Positions 56,173 to 64,000 of a DNA stretch of 64,000 nucleotides are shown in pieces. The notes below the pieces were generated by a model, which saw only the letters and a list, made by a program, of their open reading frames with translations, was not told the DNA's origin and did no database searches. Where the stretch lies: NCBI RefSeq assembly GCF_016107575.1, contig NZ_JABAST010000001.1, positions 62,001 through 126,000 of the forward strand, in the 5' to 3' direction. Origin of the DNA: Psychrobacter faecalis (GTDB lineage: Bacteria > Pseudomonadota > Gammaproteobacteria > Pseudomonadales > Moraxellaceae). The translations under genes and the position numbers were made by a program. Each line of letters starts with the position of its first letter. The stretch's first letter is position 1.

Positions 56173-57255
56173 TCACGAGCGCCTCGGATCAAAGGCATCA
56201 CGTAGCGCTTCGCCAACGAAGATGAGCAAGGATAAAATAAAAGTTAAGCTAAAGAACCCTGATAGCGCGAGCCAAGGGGCATCGAGGTTGTTTTTCCCTT
56301 GTACCATCAGCTCACCAAGCGACGGTGAACCAGGTGGCAGACCATATCCTAAAAAGTCTAACGCTGTTAACGCGATAATATTAGCCGTTAAAATAAACGG
56401 CAATTGCGACAAACTTGATGCCAATGCATTGGGTAAGATATGCCTGAGCATGATTTGACTGTCTGACACCCCAAGGTTACGAGCGGCACGAACATAATCA
56501 AAATTACGCGCACGCAAAAACTCTGCCCGTACCAAACCGACTAGCCCCATCCAACCGAATAACAACATCATGGCAAATAACATAAATATGCTAGGGCTAA
56601 ACAAGCTGACCAAAATAATAATCATAAACAGCTGCGGCATCCCGCCCCATACTTCCATAAAGCGCTGCCCGGCTAAATCTACCCAGCCACCGTAATAGCC
56701 TTGTATCGCACCAACGATAATGCCAATTAATGCACCCGCAAGCGTCAAGGCGATACCGAACAACAAAGATACCCGCAATCCATAAAGTATCCGCGCCAGC
56801 ACATCGCGTCCTAAGTCATCGGTACCCAGCCAATTTTGACTATTGGGCGCGGCTGGATATGGAATCCCAAGCTCAACGTTTGGTGTCTGATCGGCAAAGG
56901 GAATGAGCGGCATAATATAAAAACCCTGCTCATCAATCAACGCTTGCACTGCAGGGTCTTTGTAATTGGCTTCAGTCTCGAACACCCCACCAAAAGTCGT
57001 TTCGGGATAGGCTTTTAGGACGGGGAAATAATAATCACCTTGATACTGCACCAGTAGCGGCTTGTCATTGGCAATGACATTGGCTGCCATACAAATGACA
57101 AATATCAGGGCAAAAATAAATAGCGATATTACTCCAAGGCGATTGTGGCGAAAACGGTTTAGGCGTGCCTGCCAAATAGGATTTAGGCGGCGTTTTTTTT
57201 CTGGGACAATGGAAGATGTGTTTGAGGGTACAGAAGATAATGGATGACTTGACAT
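56173..57255 (-). CDS. yejE: Peptide ABC importer permease YejE
   Basis: 360 residues, BPD_transp_1 fold with about six membrane segments. The EAA-type loop reads RNLGVSDSQIMLRHILPNALAS; FVGEALRDAFDPRRS is the usual C terminus. Starts where yejB ends (one base overlap) and is followed directly by yejF. Confidence 0.93.
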   Translation of the reverse strand: MSSHPLSSVPSNTSSIVPEKKRRLNPIWQARLNRFRHNRLGVISLFIFALIFVICMAANVIANDKPLLVQYQGDYYFPVLKAYPETTFGGVFETEANYKDPAVQALIDEQGFYIMPLIPFADQTPNVELGIPYPAAPNSQNWLGTDDLGRDVLARILYGLRVSLLFGIALTLAGALIGIIVGAIQGYYGGWVDLAGQRFMEVWGGMPQLFMIIILVSLFSPSIFMLFAMMLLFGWMGLVGLVRAEFLRARNFDYVRAARNLGVSDSQIMLRHILPNALASSLSQLPFILTANIIALTALDFLGYGLPPGSPSLGELMVQGKNNLDAPWLALSGFFSLTFILSLLIFVGEALRDAFDPRRS

Positions 57256-58325
57256 TAGCGCCCCTCAAAATCAATACGCGGATCAATTAAGTGATAACTT
57301 AAATCACTGATTAACTGTAATAACAGCCCGAGCAAAGTAAAGATAAACAGCGTACCAAATATCACCGGATAATCACGCTGCTGAATGGCTTCGAAACCCA
57401 ACAACCCCAAACCATCAAGTTTAAAGATAATCTCAATCAAAAAATTACCGGCAAAGAAAATCCCAACGATAGCCGCTGGAATACCGGCGATAATAATCAA
57501 CATCGCATTACGAAACACATGGCCGTATAACACTTGCCGTTCGCCCAAGCCTTTGGCTCGCGCGGTAAGCACATATTGCTTACCGAGCTCTTCTAAAAAG
57601 CTAAACTTGGTCAAGTAAGTCAAGCCAGCAAAGCCGCCAACGGTACTTGCTAGGAGCGGCAATGCCAGATGCCAAAAGTAATCTTTCACTTTACCAAGCG
57701 TGCTTAATTGGTCAAAATTTTCGGAAGTTAATCCTTGTAGCGGAAAAATATTCCAATAGCTGCCACCGGCAAAAAACACTAACAGTATGACGGCAAATAC
57801 GAAAACAGGTATCGCATGGCCGATAGCAAGCAGCATGGCTGTTGCTTTATCAATCCCTGAGCCATGATGCATCGCTTTATAGACACCAAGCGGAATCGCT
57901 ATCATATAAATCAGCAGCGTACTCCATAGCCCAAGCGAGATTGATACTGGTAATTTTTCAACAATCAAGTCAGTCACCGATTGACCTTTAAAAAACGATG
58001 TCCCAAAATCAAGCTTGGCATAATTCCTTAGCATCAGCCAAAAGCGCTCAGGTGCTGACTTATCAAAGCCGTATTGCGCATTAATTGCCGCTACCATTTC
58101 CTCAGATAGGCCGCGCGTGCCTTGGTAAGTACTCTTATTGCCACCGGCACTGCCCGCACCGATATTACCGCTGAGCGCACCGTCTTTTGCACTTTGTTCG
58201 ATAAGCGCCAGTTGCTGCTCGACAGGGCCGCCCGGCGCCGCTTGGACAATGACAAAGTTCGCCAGCAATATCAAAAATAGCGTCGGTAATATCAGTAACA
58301 ACCTTTTTAAGATATAACGACCCAT
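57255..58325 (-). CDS. yejB: Peptide ABC importer permease YejB
   Basis: 356 residues, DppB-like permease. N terminus MGRYILKRLLLILPTLFLILLANFVIV and the EAA-like LTARAKGLGERQVLYGHVFRNAML are diagnostic. AGGAAG 9 nt before the ATG. A 169-bp repeat lies 39 bp upstream, separating it from gloB and yejA, so promoter input for yejBEF may come from near that repeat. Confidence 0.93.
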   Translation of the reverse strand: MGRYILKRLLLILPTLFLILLANFVIVQAAPGGPVEQQLALIEQSAKDGALSGNIGAGSAGGNKSTYQGTRGLSEEMVAAINAQYGFDKSAPERFWLMLRNYAKLDFGTSFFKGQSVTDLIVEKLPVSISLGLWSTLLIYMIAIPLGVYKAMHHGSGIDKATAMLLAIGHAIPVFVFAVILLVFFAGGSYWNIFPLQGLTSENFDQLSTLGKVKDYFWHLALPLLASTVGGFAGLTYLTKFSFLEELGKQYVLTARAKGLGERQVLYGHVFRNAMLIIIAGIPAAIVGIFFAGNFLIEIIFKLDGLGLLGFEAIQQRDYPVIFGTLFIFTLLGLLLQLISDLSYHLIDPRIDFEGR

Positions 58326-58361
58326 AATGACGGCTTCCTAAAACATAGAGATATGACAACT

Positions 58362-58534
58362 TAGGGTGTGTCCTCATTTTAAAAATGGTCATAAAAATGA
58401 GATAAATTGCAGTCAAATGAGGAAAATAGCGCAAATAATACCGGGGTATTAATCAGCTATTTGACGATATTTGGCAAAATTTAGCCATTTTTAGCCCATT
58501 TAGATACAATCGCTTGAAGTGAGGACACGCCCTA
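58362..58534. mobile_element. 169-bp structured MITE-like repeat, copy 2
   Basis: Element 58364-58532, identical length to the copy at 26188-26356, with about 13 base differences. TA flanks both ends. Several differences keep pairing: AATATC/GATATT in copy 1 becomes AATACC/GGTATT here, and GTCAAAC/GTTTGAC becomes GTCAAAT/ATTTGGC with one G-T pair. Located between gloB and yejB inside the yej cluster. Confidence 0.85.
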
Positions 58535-58538
58535 GCAT

Positions 58539-59318
58539 TTAGAAGTTATTTTTAAGCTCACGTAATGCGGCAAATACTGTCAAAGACTTGTCATCATCGA
58601 TAGTGACTTTAGACCTCACCCCTGCTATCACACTGGGCTCTTGCGTGCGTAAAAACACGTTGATTGCGCGCTCGTGTTCTAAAATGACTGGCAATGTCGG
58701 GATACCTTGGGCGGTTTTTTCTTCTGCTTGCGCAAGCGCTTGCTGCATCGCTTCATTGGCAGGTTCAATAGATAAGCCAAAGCGTAAGTTGCTGGCAGTA
58801 TATTCATGGGCTGGATACAGCAGCGTCTCAGCTGGCAAGCCATTTAAGCGCTTAAAGCTCTCATGCAATTGCTCAATCGTGCCGGTAAAGACACGTCCGC
58901 AACCGGCACTAAATAAGGTATCACCGCAAAAACAATGCTTTTGTCCATCGATATCTAAGATATACGCCATGTGGCTTGCAGTATGACCAGACACATCCCA
59001 CACTTGCGCGGCACAGCCCCACGCACTGACCGTACTACCATCTTTGATAGCCTGATCTTCATCGACGTTATGCTCTGTATGCGCAACCAAATGCGTCATC
59101 GGATAAGATTCTTGTAGCTCGGCAACACCGCCGATATGATCATGGTGATGATGCGTGGTCCAGATAGACGTCAGCTCCAAGCCATTTTCTTCTAAATAAG
59201 CGATAACTGGCTCGGCTTGACCCGGATCAATGACAATCGCCTGCTTATTATTTTCATTAATGAGTGTCCAAATATAGTTGTCATTGAACGCTTTAATGGG
59301 GTGAATACGAATACTCAT
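58539..59318 (-). CDS. gloB: Hydroxyacylglutathione hydrolase (glyoxalase II)
   Basis: 259 residues, metallo-beta-lactamase fold. Metal motif THHHHDH at 55-61, then VAHTEHN, DVSGHTASHMAYIL, FCGDTLFSAGCGRVFTG and YPAHEYTASNLRF, all typical GloB ligands. Hydrolyses S-lactoylglutathione in methylglyoxal removal. AAGGA before the ATG. It sits between yejA and yejB on the same strand, an unusual place. Confidence 0.95.
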   Translation of the reverse strand: MSIRIHPIKAFNDNYIWTLINENNKQAIVIDPGQAEPVIAYLEENGLELTSIWTTHHHHDHIGGVAELQESYPMTHLVAHTEHNVDEDQAIKDGSTVSAWGCAAQVWDVSGHTASHMAYILDIDGQKHCFCGDTLFSAGCGRVFTGTIEQLHESFKRLNGLPAETLLYPAHEYTASNLRFGLSIEPANEAMQQALAQAEEKTAQGIPTLPVILEHERAINVFLRTQEPSVIAGVRSKVTIDDDKSLTVFAALRELKNNF

Positions 59319-59450
59319 ATAAAATCCTTAGCAGTGATTGTCTTTATTACTGATGTTTTTTATTAAATTTTAAAAACCAAATGAAACGAGATTTTATTTA
59401 CTGGTTTAAATGATAATTTTTAAATAACTGTTTTGAGCCATTATCTTAAA

Positions 59451-61286
59451 CTATTGCTTTAAGTATCGATTAACACGGGCTTCCGCTTCTTTATCTGACC
59501 ACCAATAATCGATACCGATCGCATTGGTCGGCAGTTTTGCCGTATGCCGATATTGATTCCAGTAGGCAACATTGGTGCTAGATTTGCCATATAAAGGGAC
59601 TAAATAATGTCCTGCCCGTAGCAGGCGATCAAGTACGTGCGTATATAAGACAATCTCATCGCGACTTTTAGCATCGCCCAGTTTTTTAATAACACTGTCA
59701 ATCGCAGGGTTTTTAATACCGATGGTATTGGCGTTACCCGCTTCATCGGCGGCAGCACTGCCCCAAAAGCCCACTTGCTCCGCGCCAGGCGATAAGCTCT
59801 GGGCAAAGATGTCGACCATCATATCGTAGTCAAATCGGCGCACACGTTCATAATATTGTGGCCCATCGACTTGGCGTAAGGTCGCATCAAAGCCCAAACG
59901 CTTTAGGTTACGAATATAAGGCAACAATACCCGCCCCATGGTTTCACCCGTCATCAAGATCTCAATCTGAGCAAGCTTACCGTTTGGCTGATACAACTTC
60001 ATATCTTGATAATAAAAACCAGCCTCTAGCAATAGCTGCCGCGCCTCTAACAATCCTTGACGATTAAAACCGCTACCATCGCTGGTTGGCAATCGCCATT
60101 CCGTCAATACCGCTTGCCGCTGAATTGGTTCAAGCTTGGTTAGCAATGGTTTTAATACCTGCATCTCAGCCGCAGATGGCGTGCCAGTTGCTGCTAGCTC
60201 TGAGCCATGAAAAAAGCTTTGTAAGCGCTCATATTGGCCATGGAATAAAGTTTTGTTCATCCACTCAAAATCGTAAGCTGCCGTCAATGCTTGGCGAACG
60301 CGAATATCTTGAAAGATGGGACGTCGCATATTCATGACTAGACCTTGCATTGGTACTGGGTTTTCGCTGCTTATAGTTTCTTTATAAATCAAACCTGCCT
60401 TGACTGCAGGAAAGTTATAACCCGTTGCCCAGTTCGACGCTTTATTCTCAGGGCGAAAACGATATTGCCCAGATTTAAAACCCTCAAAAGCAATCTCATC
60501 ACTTTGATAATAGACAAACTTAATCATATCAAAATTATAACGACCGCGATTGACCATCAAATCACGGCCCCAATAATTGGGATCACGCACATATCTGACC
60601 GCACGCCCCGCATCGACGCGGCCAAGCTTATAAGGACCACTACCCATGAGCGGCGTCAATGTTATTTTTTCAAAATCTGTATCAATCGAGGATTTAGCAA
60701 AAATAGGGAATTGCCCAACCGTTAATAATATCTCTTTATTATCATCAGACTTAAAAACAAACTTTACCCGCTGCTTATCGATAATCTCAATGTCTTTAAT
60801 ATCGCCCAAATAGCTGCGGATATACATCGGACCTTTAGTCAATATCGCATCATAAGTGGCTTTAACATCATGACTGGTCACGGGCGAGCCGTCCCAAAAG
60901 CGCGCAGCAGGATTAACATGGTAAATAATCCAACTGGTATCGTCAGGATCATAGGTGACTTTATCAGCCAGCTGCGGATACATGGTAAAGGCTTCATTGA
61001 GGGAGCCCGTCATCAAGGTATCGTACAGATAGTCGGTGCCAACCATCGCCACGCCTGTGGTCATCCATTTATTGGCCGCATTAAAGGTGCCGCGTGCATC
61101 TAGCGACAGCGTACCACCTTTGGGCGCCTTTGGATTGGCATAAGGCATATACGGTACATCAATATACTCAGTGGTACTATTATGCCCAAGCGCAGTCGTG
61201 GTGATTGGCGCTGCGATACTAACAGGTATCCAGCTGACCGTAATGACAAGCAAGACGGCTTTTAGCATAGAGTCTTTTAGCATCAT
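59451..61286 (-). CDS. yejA: Peptide ABC importer substrate-binding protein YejA
   Basis: 611 residues, SBP_bac_5 family. Signal peptide of about 24 residues ending SIAA, then PYANPKAPKGGTLSLDARGTFNAANKW and GSPVTSHDVKATYDAI; PMQGLVMNMRRPIFQDIRVRQALTAAYDFEW is the central domain mark. Binds short peptides or microcin C-like compounds for YejBEF. Either ATG 61286 or the internal ATG 61268 (MLKAVLLVI) could be the start. Confidence 0.93.
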   Translation of the reverse strand: MMLKDSMLKAVLLVITVSWIPVSIAAPITTTALGHNSTTEYIDVPYMPYANPKAPKGGTLSLDARGTFNAANKWMTTGVAMVGTDYLYDTLMTGSLNEAFTMYPQLADKVTYDPDDTSWIIYHVNPAARFWDGSPVTSHDVKATYDAILTKGPMYIRSYLGDIKDIEIIDKQRVKFVFKSDDNKEILLTVGQFPIFAKSSIDTDFEKITLTPLMGSGPYKLGRVDAGRAVRYVRDPNYWGRDLMVNRGRYNFDMIKFVYYQSDEIAFEGFKSGQYRFRPENKASNWATGYNFPAVKAGLIYKETISSENPVPMQGLVMNMRRPIFQDIRVRQALTAAYDFEWMNKTLFHGQYERLQSFFHGSELAATGTPSAAEMQVLKPLLTKLEPIQRQAVLTEWRLPTSDGSGFNRQGLLEARQLLLEAGFYYQDMKLYQPNGKLAQIEILMTGETMGRVLLPYIRNLKRLGFDATLRQVDGPQYYERVRRFDYDMMVDIFAQSLSPGAEQVGFWGSAAADEAGNANTIGIKNPAIDSVIKKLGDAKSRDEIVLYTHVLDRLLRAGHYLVPLYGKSSTNVAYWNQYRHTAKLPTNAIGIDYWWSDKEAEARVNRYLKQ

Positions 61287-61476
61287 GACTATGTAATACC
61301 CCTCATAACGACCCTCTACTCTAAACCAACTGGGATAAAAAATGCGCGACTGACGACAAAATACATAATTGACGAAATTTTATCATAACAAATTTAGGTT
61401 TTTTAACCTAATGCTTTGCAGCGTTAAGGTTGCTACATGACGGATTATGCCGCTTAAAAAACACTAATACGCATAA

Positions 61477-61508
61477 AAAAGACGCAGCTCATAAAAGTTG
61501 CGTCTTTT
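61477..61508 (-). terminator. Terminator of serC
   Basis: AAAAGACGCAGCT / AGTTGCGTCTTTT stem with one G-T pair and T-rich flanks, about 21 bp after the serC stop. Confidence 0.85.
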
Positions 61509-61528
61509 ATTTTAAAACCTGTGCTAAC

Positions 61529-62638
61529 TTAAGCGTGCTTTTTTTCAAAGTCTATCATAAAGTCAACCAACTGCTGTACCCACTCTAATGACACTGCATT
61601 GTAAATACTGGCGCGCATACCACCAACATCGCGGTGACCTTTTAGGTTCATAAGGCCCGCCGCTTCCGACTCTTCTAAAAACACTTTATCAAGGCTGCTG
61701 TCCGCTAAGGTAAACGGCACATTCATGATAGAGCGATATTTGGGGTCAACTGGATTGCTATAAAAGCTGCTGTCATCGATGGTTTTATACAGCAAATCCG
61801 CTTTTTGCTGGTTGATTTTGCCGATAGCAGCGACGCCGCCCTGCTCTTCTAACCAATCAAACACCAGCCCTGCTAAATACCAAGAATACGTCGCTGGCGT
61901 GTTTGACATCGACTCTTTTTCCGCCTGATGTTCATAGTTCATCAGTAGTGGGCACCATTCACTCGCTTTGCCCAATAAATCTTCACGGATAATCACGATA
62001 ATCAGACCTGCTGGCCCGATATTTTTTTGCGCACCGGCGTAAATCATGCCAAATTTAGAGACGTCAATGGGCTGTGACAAAATGCAAGAAGACATATCGG
62101 CGATAATTGGCGCATCGACTTGTGGTGGCTCAAAAATCTGCAAACCATGAATGGTCTCATTAGCGCAGTAGTGAAAGTACGCCGCATCTTTACTCAGGTT
62201 CCAGTCGCTTTGGGCTGGCACGTCGGTAAAATTACTGTCTTTACCCGTTGCCACCACATTAACCTCGCCTAAACCTAATTTAGCATAGCGCTGTGCTTCT
62301 TTGACCGCTTTACCAGACCAAGTACCCGTCGTTAGATAGTCGGCGCGGCCACCATTTAACAGATTTAATGGAATCGCTGAAAACTGTAAGCTGGCACCGC
62401 CTTGTAAAAACAGCACTTTATAGTTATCTGGAATGTCCATGAGCGAGCGCAACTTGGCTTCCGCTTTTTCGGTAATTGCGATGTATTCTTTACTACGGTG
62501 ACTCACTTCCATGACCGACATACCGCGTCCCTGCCAATCAAGCAACTCTTCTTGAGCGCGTGATAAGACGGCGGTCGGTATGGTGGCAGGTCCCGCTGAA
62601 AAATTAGGTACACGGTTAGGAGCGGCTTTAGTGGTCAT
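61529..62638 (-). CDS. serC: Phosphoserine aminotransferase
   Basis: 369 residues. NFSAGPATIPTAVLSRAQEELLDW is the SerC N terminus, FLQGGASLQFSAIPLNLL binds PLP phosphate, and the Schiff-base Lys is in IYAGAQKNIGPAGL. MRASIYNAVSLEWVQQLVDFM closes the protein. Converts 3-phosphohydroxypyruvate to phosphoserine in serine and pyridoxal phosphate synthesis. AGGA before the ATG. Upstream of it lies the HolD-like gene. Confidence 0.96.
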   Translation of the reverse strand: MTTKAAPNRVPNFSAGPATIPTAVLSRAQEELLDWQGRGMSVMEVSHRSKEYIAITEKAEAKLRSLMDIPDNYKVLFLQGGASLQFSAIPLNLLNGGRADYLTTGTWSGKAVKEAQRYAKLGLGEVNVVATGKDSNFTDVPAQSDWNLSKDAAYFHYCANETIHGLQIFEPPQVDAPIIADMSSCILSQPIDVSKFGMIYAGAQKNIGPAGLIIVIIREDLLGKASEWCPLLMNYEHQAEKESMSNTPATYSWYLAGLVFDWLEEQGGVAAIGKINQQKADLLYKTIDDSSFYSNPVDPKYRSIMNVPFTLADSSLDKVFLEESEAAGLMNLKGHRDVGGMRASIYNAVSLEWVQQLVDFMIDFEKKHA

Positions 62639-62785
62639 AATTATTATCCTAAATATGATGAAATCATCGTGGTTATTAAAGGTTAACTGTTAAAGGTGAA
62701 TGTTATCGTTATCTTTTACTCTCTGTCGTAGTAGTCGTAATAAGTCGTAGTAGTCGTAATAATAGTAAGTGGCAAGCCTTTAATT

Positions 62786-63694
62786 CTACTTTGATAACTG
62801 CTCCCAAAGCTGACGTTTAAGTTTGCTATCTTTAAGCATCTCATCGAGTGTGGGCACAGTAGTCAAGTTCGGATGCTCAAGGCCGTCAGGTAATACGGTC
62901 AATGCCGCCACTTTTATCTCTTCGCGACGACCAATCTTAAACACATATCCTGCAAGGCTGGCATTGGCAAGCTCAGCGGTATCCATACCTTCACAAATAG
63001 GAAATGAGGTCGTCTCACAGCTGATAGATAGCGCTTGGGTGATATTCTGCCACAGTTTTTGGCTGTCATTATTGAGCGCTTGGATATCAACCAAAATTAC
63101 CCAATCGCCATAGCGACCACCTTGTAAATCAAAGGGTGCTACCTTTTTAAAGCTTTCCTCTTGAAAGCCCTCTTTGTTCAAACCACTGTCTTTAAAACTG
63201 CCATCTTCAAAGCTTGCAGTATCATTTATGTCATCAAGAGCAGTTTGCTGAACGGCCTTATTTGCAAGTGAGGTAACGGCGGGCTTGGAGATATCAGAGG
63301 TAGTCGAGTCAAAATGATAGATGACGGGGCTTTGTTGGTCAGAATGACTTAAACCTGTCTCATTAGCGTCATCATAATAATGATTAAGAGGCTCATCATC
63401 TACCACATCGGCTATGGCATTAATATTTGGAGATGTAATATGAGAAGATTCATTATTCGAAAATTCTATGCTTGGCTGTTCAGTGCTTGTTGTAGAAGCA
63501 GTAGCATTAGAATGAGATGCAACAATGCTAGCGTTAGCTATAACCGCATCAGGCAAGGCAGGCGCAGAAATATCAGCGATACTCAATGTTTCAGAGCTCG
63601 GCTGCACCCACTGATTGATACCCATCATCGCTAAAATCTGGCGCTGCTGCATACGATGCTGCAATACAATTAGCGGGTCTTGGACATCACTCAT
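62786..63694 (-). CDS. holD: Probable DNA polymerase III psi subunit (HolD-like) with a large insert
   Basis: 302 residues. The N terminus MQQRQILAMMGINQWVQP matches E. coli psi (WQLQQLGITQW, the chi-binding segment), and the C terminus TLDEMLKDSKLKRQLWEQL matches psi's ALTDLRANPTARAALWQQI. Between them lies an Ala/Ser/Thr/Asp-rich low-complexity stretch of about 160 residues, then GDWVILVDIQALN, a strand like the psi core. Psi links the clamp loader to SSB via chi. The call rests on these end matches by eye; E. coli HolD is 137 residues. Good AGGATAG site before the ATG. Confidence 0.6.
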   Translation of the reverse strand: MSDVQDPLIVLQHRMQQRQILAMMGINQWVQPSSETLSIADISAPALPDAVIANASIVASHSNATASTTSTEQPSIEFSNNESSHITSPNINAIADVVDDEPLNHYYDDANETGLSHSDQQSPVIYHFDSTTSDISKPAVTSLANKAVQQTALDDINDTASFEDGSFKDSGLNKEGFQEESFKKVAPFDLQGGRYGDWVILVDIQALNNDSQKLWQNITQALSISCETTSFPICEGMDTAELANASLAGYVFKIGRREEIKVAALTVLPDGLEHPNLTTVPTLDEMLKDSKLKRQLWEQLSK

Positions 63695-63755
63695 GCTTAT
63701 TTACTATCCTACTTGTCTAAAATGGATTTACAGCTTTTATTGTCAATTAATCTGC

Positions 63756-64000
63756 TCAAAAAAGCTGCCGAACGCCTAGCCAATGATTGGCAAGCTCGGT
63801 CAAGCAATCATACTCATCTTGACTAACTATCGTATCGTGTAACATCACTGTATGCAACGTGCTCAGCCATTGCCGGTAATCATTATAACCATAAGGCTTA
63901 TTAGTAGTCGCATTATAATCTATTTGAGCGTCGCCCTGTTGTCTCTGTCGATAATTATCATCACCTTTGGCTTGAGAATCAGACGATTGACTGGCAGGCG
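63756..64000 (-). CDS. C-terminal end of an unknown protein (start outside window)
   Basis: Open frame on the minus strand entering from the right edge, about 80 residues ending LANHWLGVRQLF then TGA at 63756-63758. The visible part is Gln/Asn/Asp/Tyr-rich first, then a Trp-containing helical end. No family recognised. It ends 62 bp before the HolD-like gene, same strand, so may share its operon. Confidence 0.55.
   Translation of the reverse strand, partial: PASQSSDSQAKGDDNYRQRQQGDAQIDYNATTNKPYGYNDYRQWLSTLHTVMLHDTIVSQDEYDCLTELANHWLGVRQLF

Noticed and set aside
1-64000. tRNA, rRNA, tmRNA, riboswitch, prophage or complete IS
   Set aside because: Spacers were read on both strands and no cloverleaf, conserved RNA core, integrase or transposase was seen. 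A covariance-model scan would be decisive but could not be run.

Overview
The window looks like an ordinary chromosomal stretch of a gammaproteobacterium of the family Moraxellaceae, most likely Psychrobacter. This is an inference from the overall set of proteins: a 1,600-residue NAD-type glutamate dehydrogenase, long low-complexity inserts rich in Gln, Asn, Asp and Thr in SbcCD, HrpA, DnaX and a HolD-like protein, moderate GC and AT-rich spacers. No rRNA, tRNA, CRISPR array, prophage or complete insertion sequence was found.

Layout. 0-8.6 kb: the 5' part of a Pcm/erythromycin-esterase-like fusion gene (-), the sbcD-sbcC nuclease operon (+) and a WG-repeat exported protein. 8.6-20.5 kb: NAD-glutamate dehydrogenase (-), purD, an ABC1/UbiB kinase-like gene, a divergent TrmB-like methyltransferase (-), yacG, an argD-type transaminase and a LysR regulator (-). 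20.7-28.9 kb, all minus strand: dnaX with an 18-bp tandem repeat, an unknown gene that appears frameshifted by a perfect palindrome, lysS, a 169-bp structured repeat, prfA and a FabH-like synthase. 29-32 kb, plus strand: pnuC with a NadR-type kinase (NAD precursor uptake and trapping), a DMT exporter and an MliC-like lysozyme-inhibitor lipoprotein. 32-38.4 kb: an oxidative-stress neighbourhood with an unknown 215-aa protein, a long DyP peroxidase and a catalase-fold protein in one operon, then ohr, an AraC regulator and a methyltransferase. 38.6-49.2 kb: a small membrane protein, aspA, a lipoprotein, hrpA, a DUF1543 pair, a phosphoesterase and a DASS dicarboxylate transporter. AspA makes fumarate and the DASS transporter probably imports C4-dicarboxylates. 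49.5-54.4 kb: a tiny acidic protein, a 132-bp mobile element with a perfect 8-bp target duplication, a DUF1275 membrane protein, fabI, folE, an Fe-alcohol dehydrogenase and a lipoprotein gene with an in-frame stop. 54.4-61.3 kb: the yejABEF peptide/microcin-C ABC importer, interrupted between yejA and yejB by gloB and a second copy of the 169-bp repeat. 61.5-64 kb: serC, a gene whose two ends resemble the DNA polymerase III psi subunit (HolD), and the 3' end of an unknown gene.

The most interesting signals are the pair of 169-bp TA-flanked elements, whose differences include compensatory base-pair changes; the unknown-protein/DyP/catalase-like operon; the probable HolD with a large insert; the Pcm-esterase fusion; and a palindrome that appears to have shifted a reading frame. 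Intrinsic terminators are unusually easy to see and define most transcription-unit ends.
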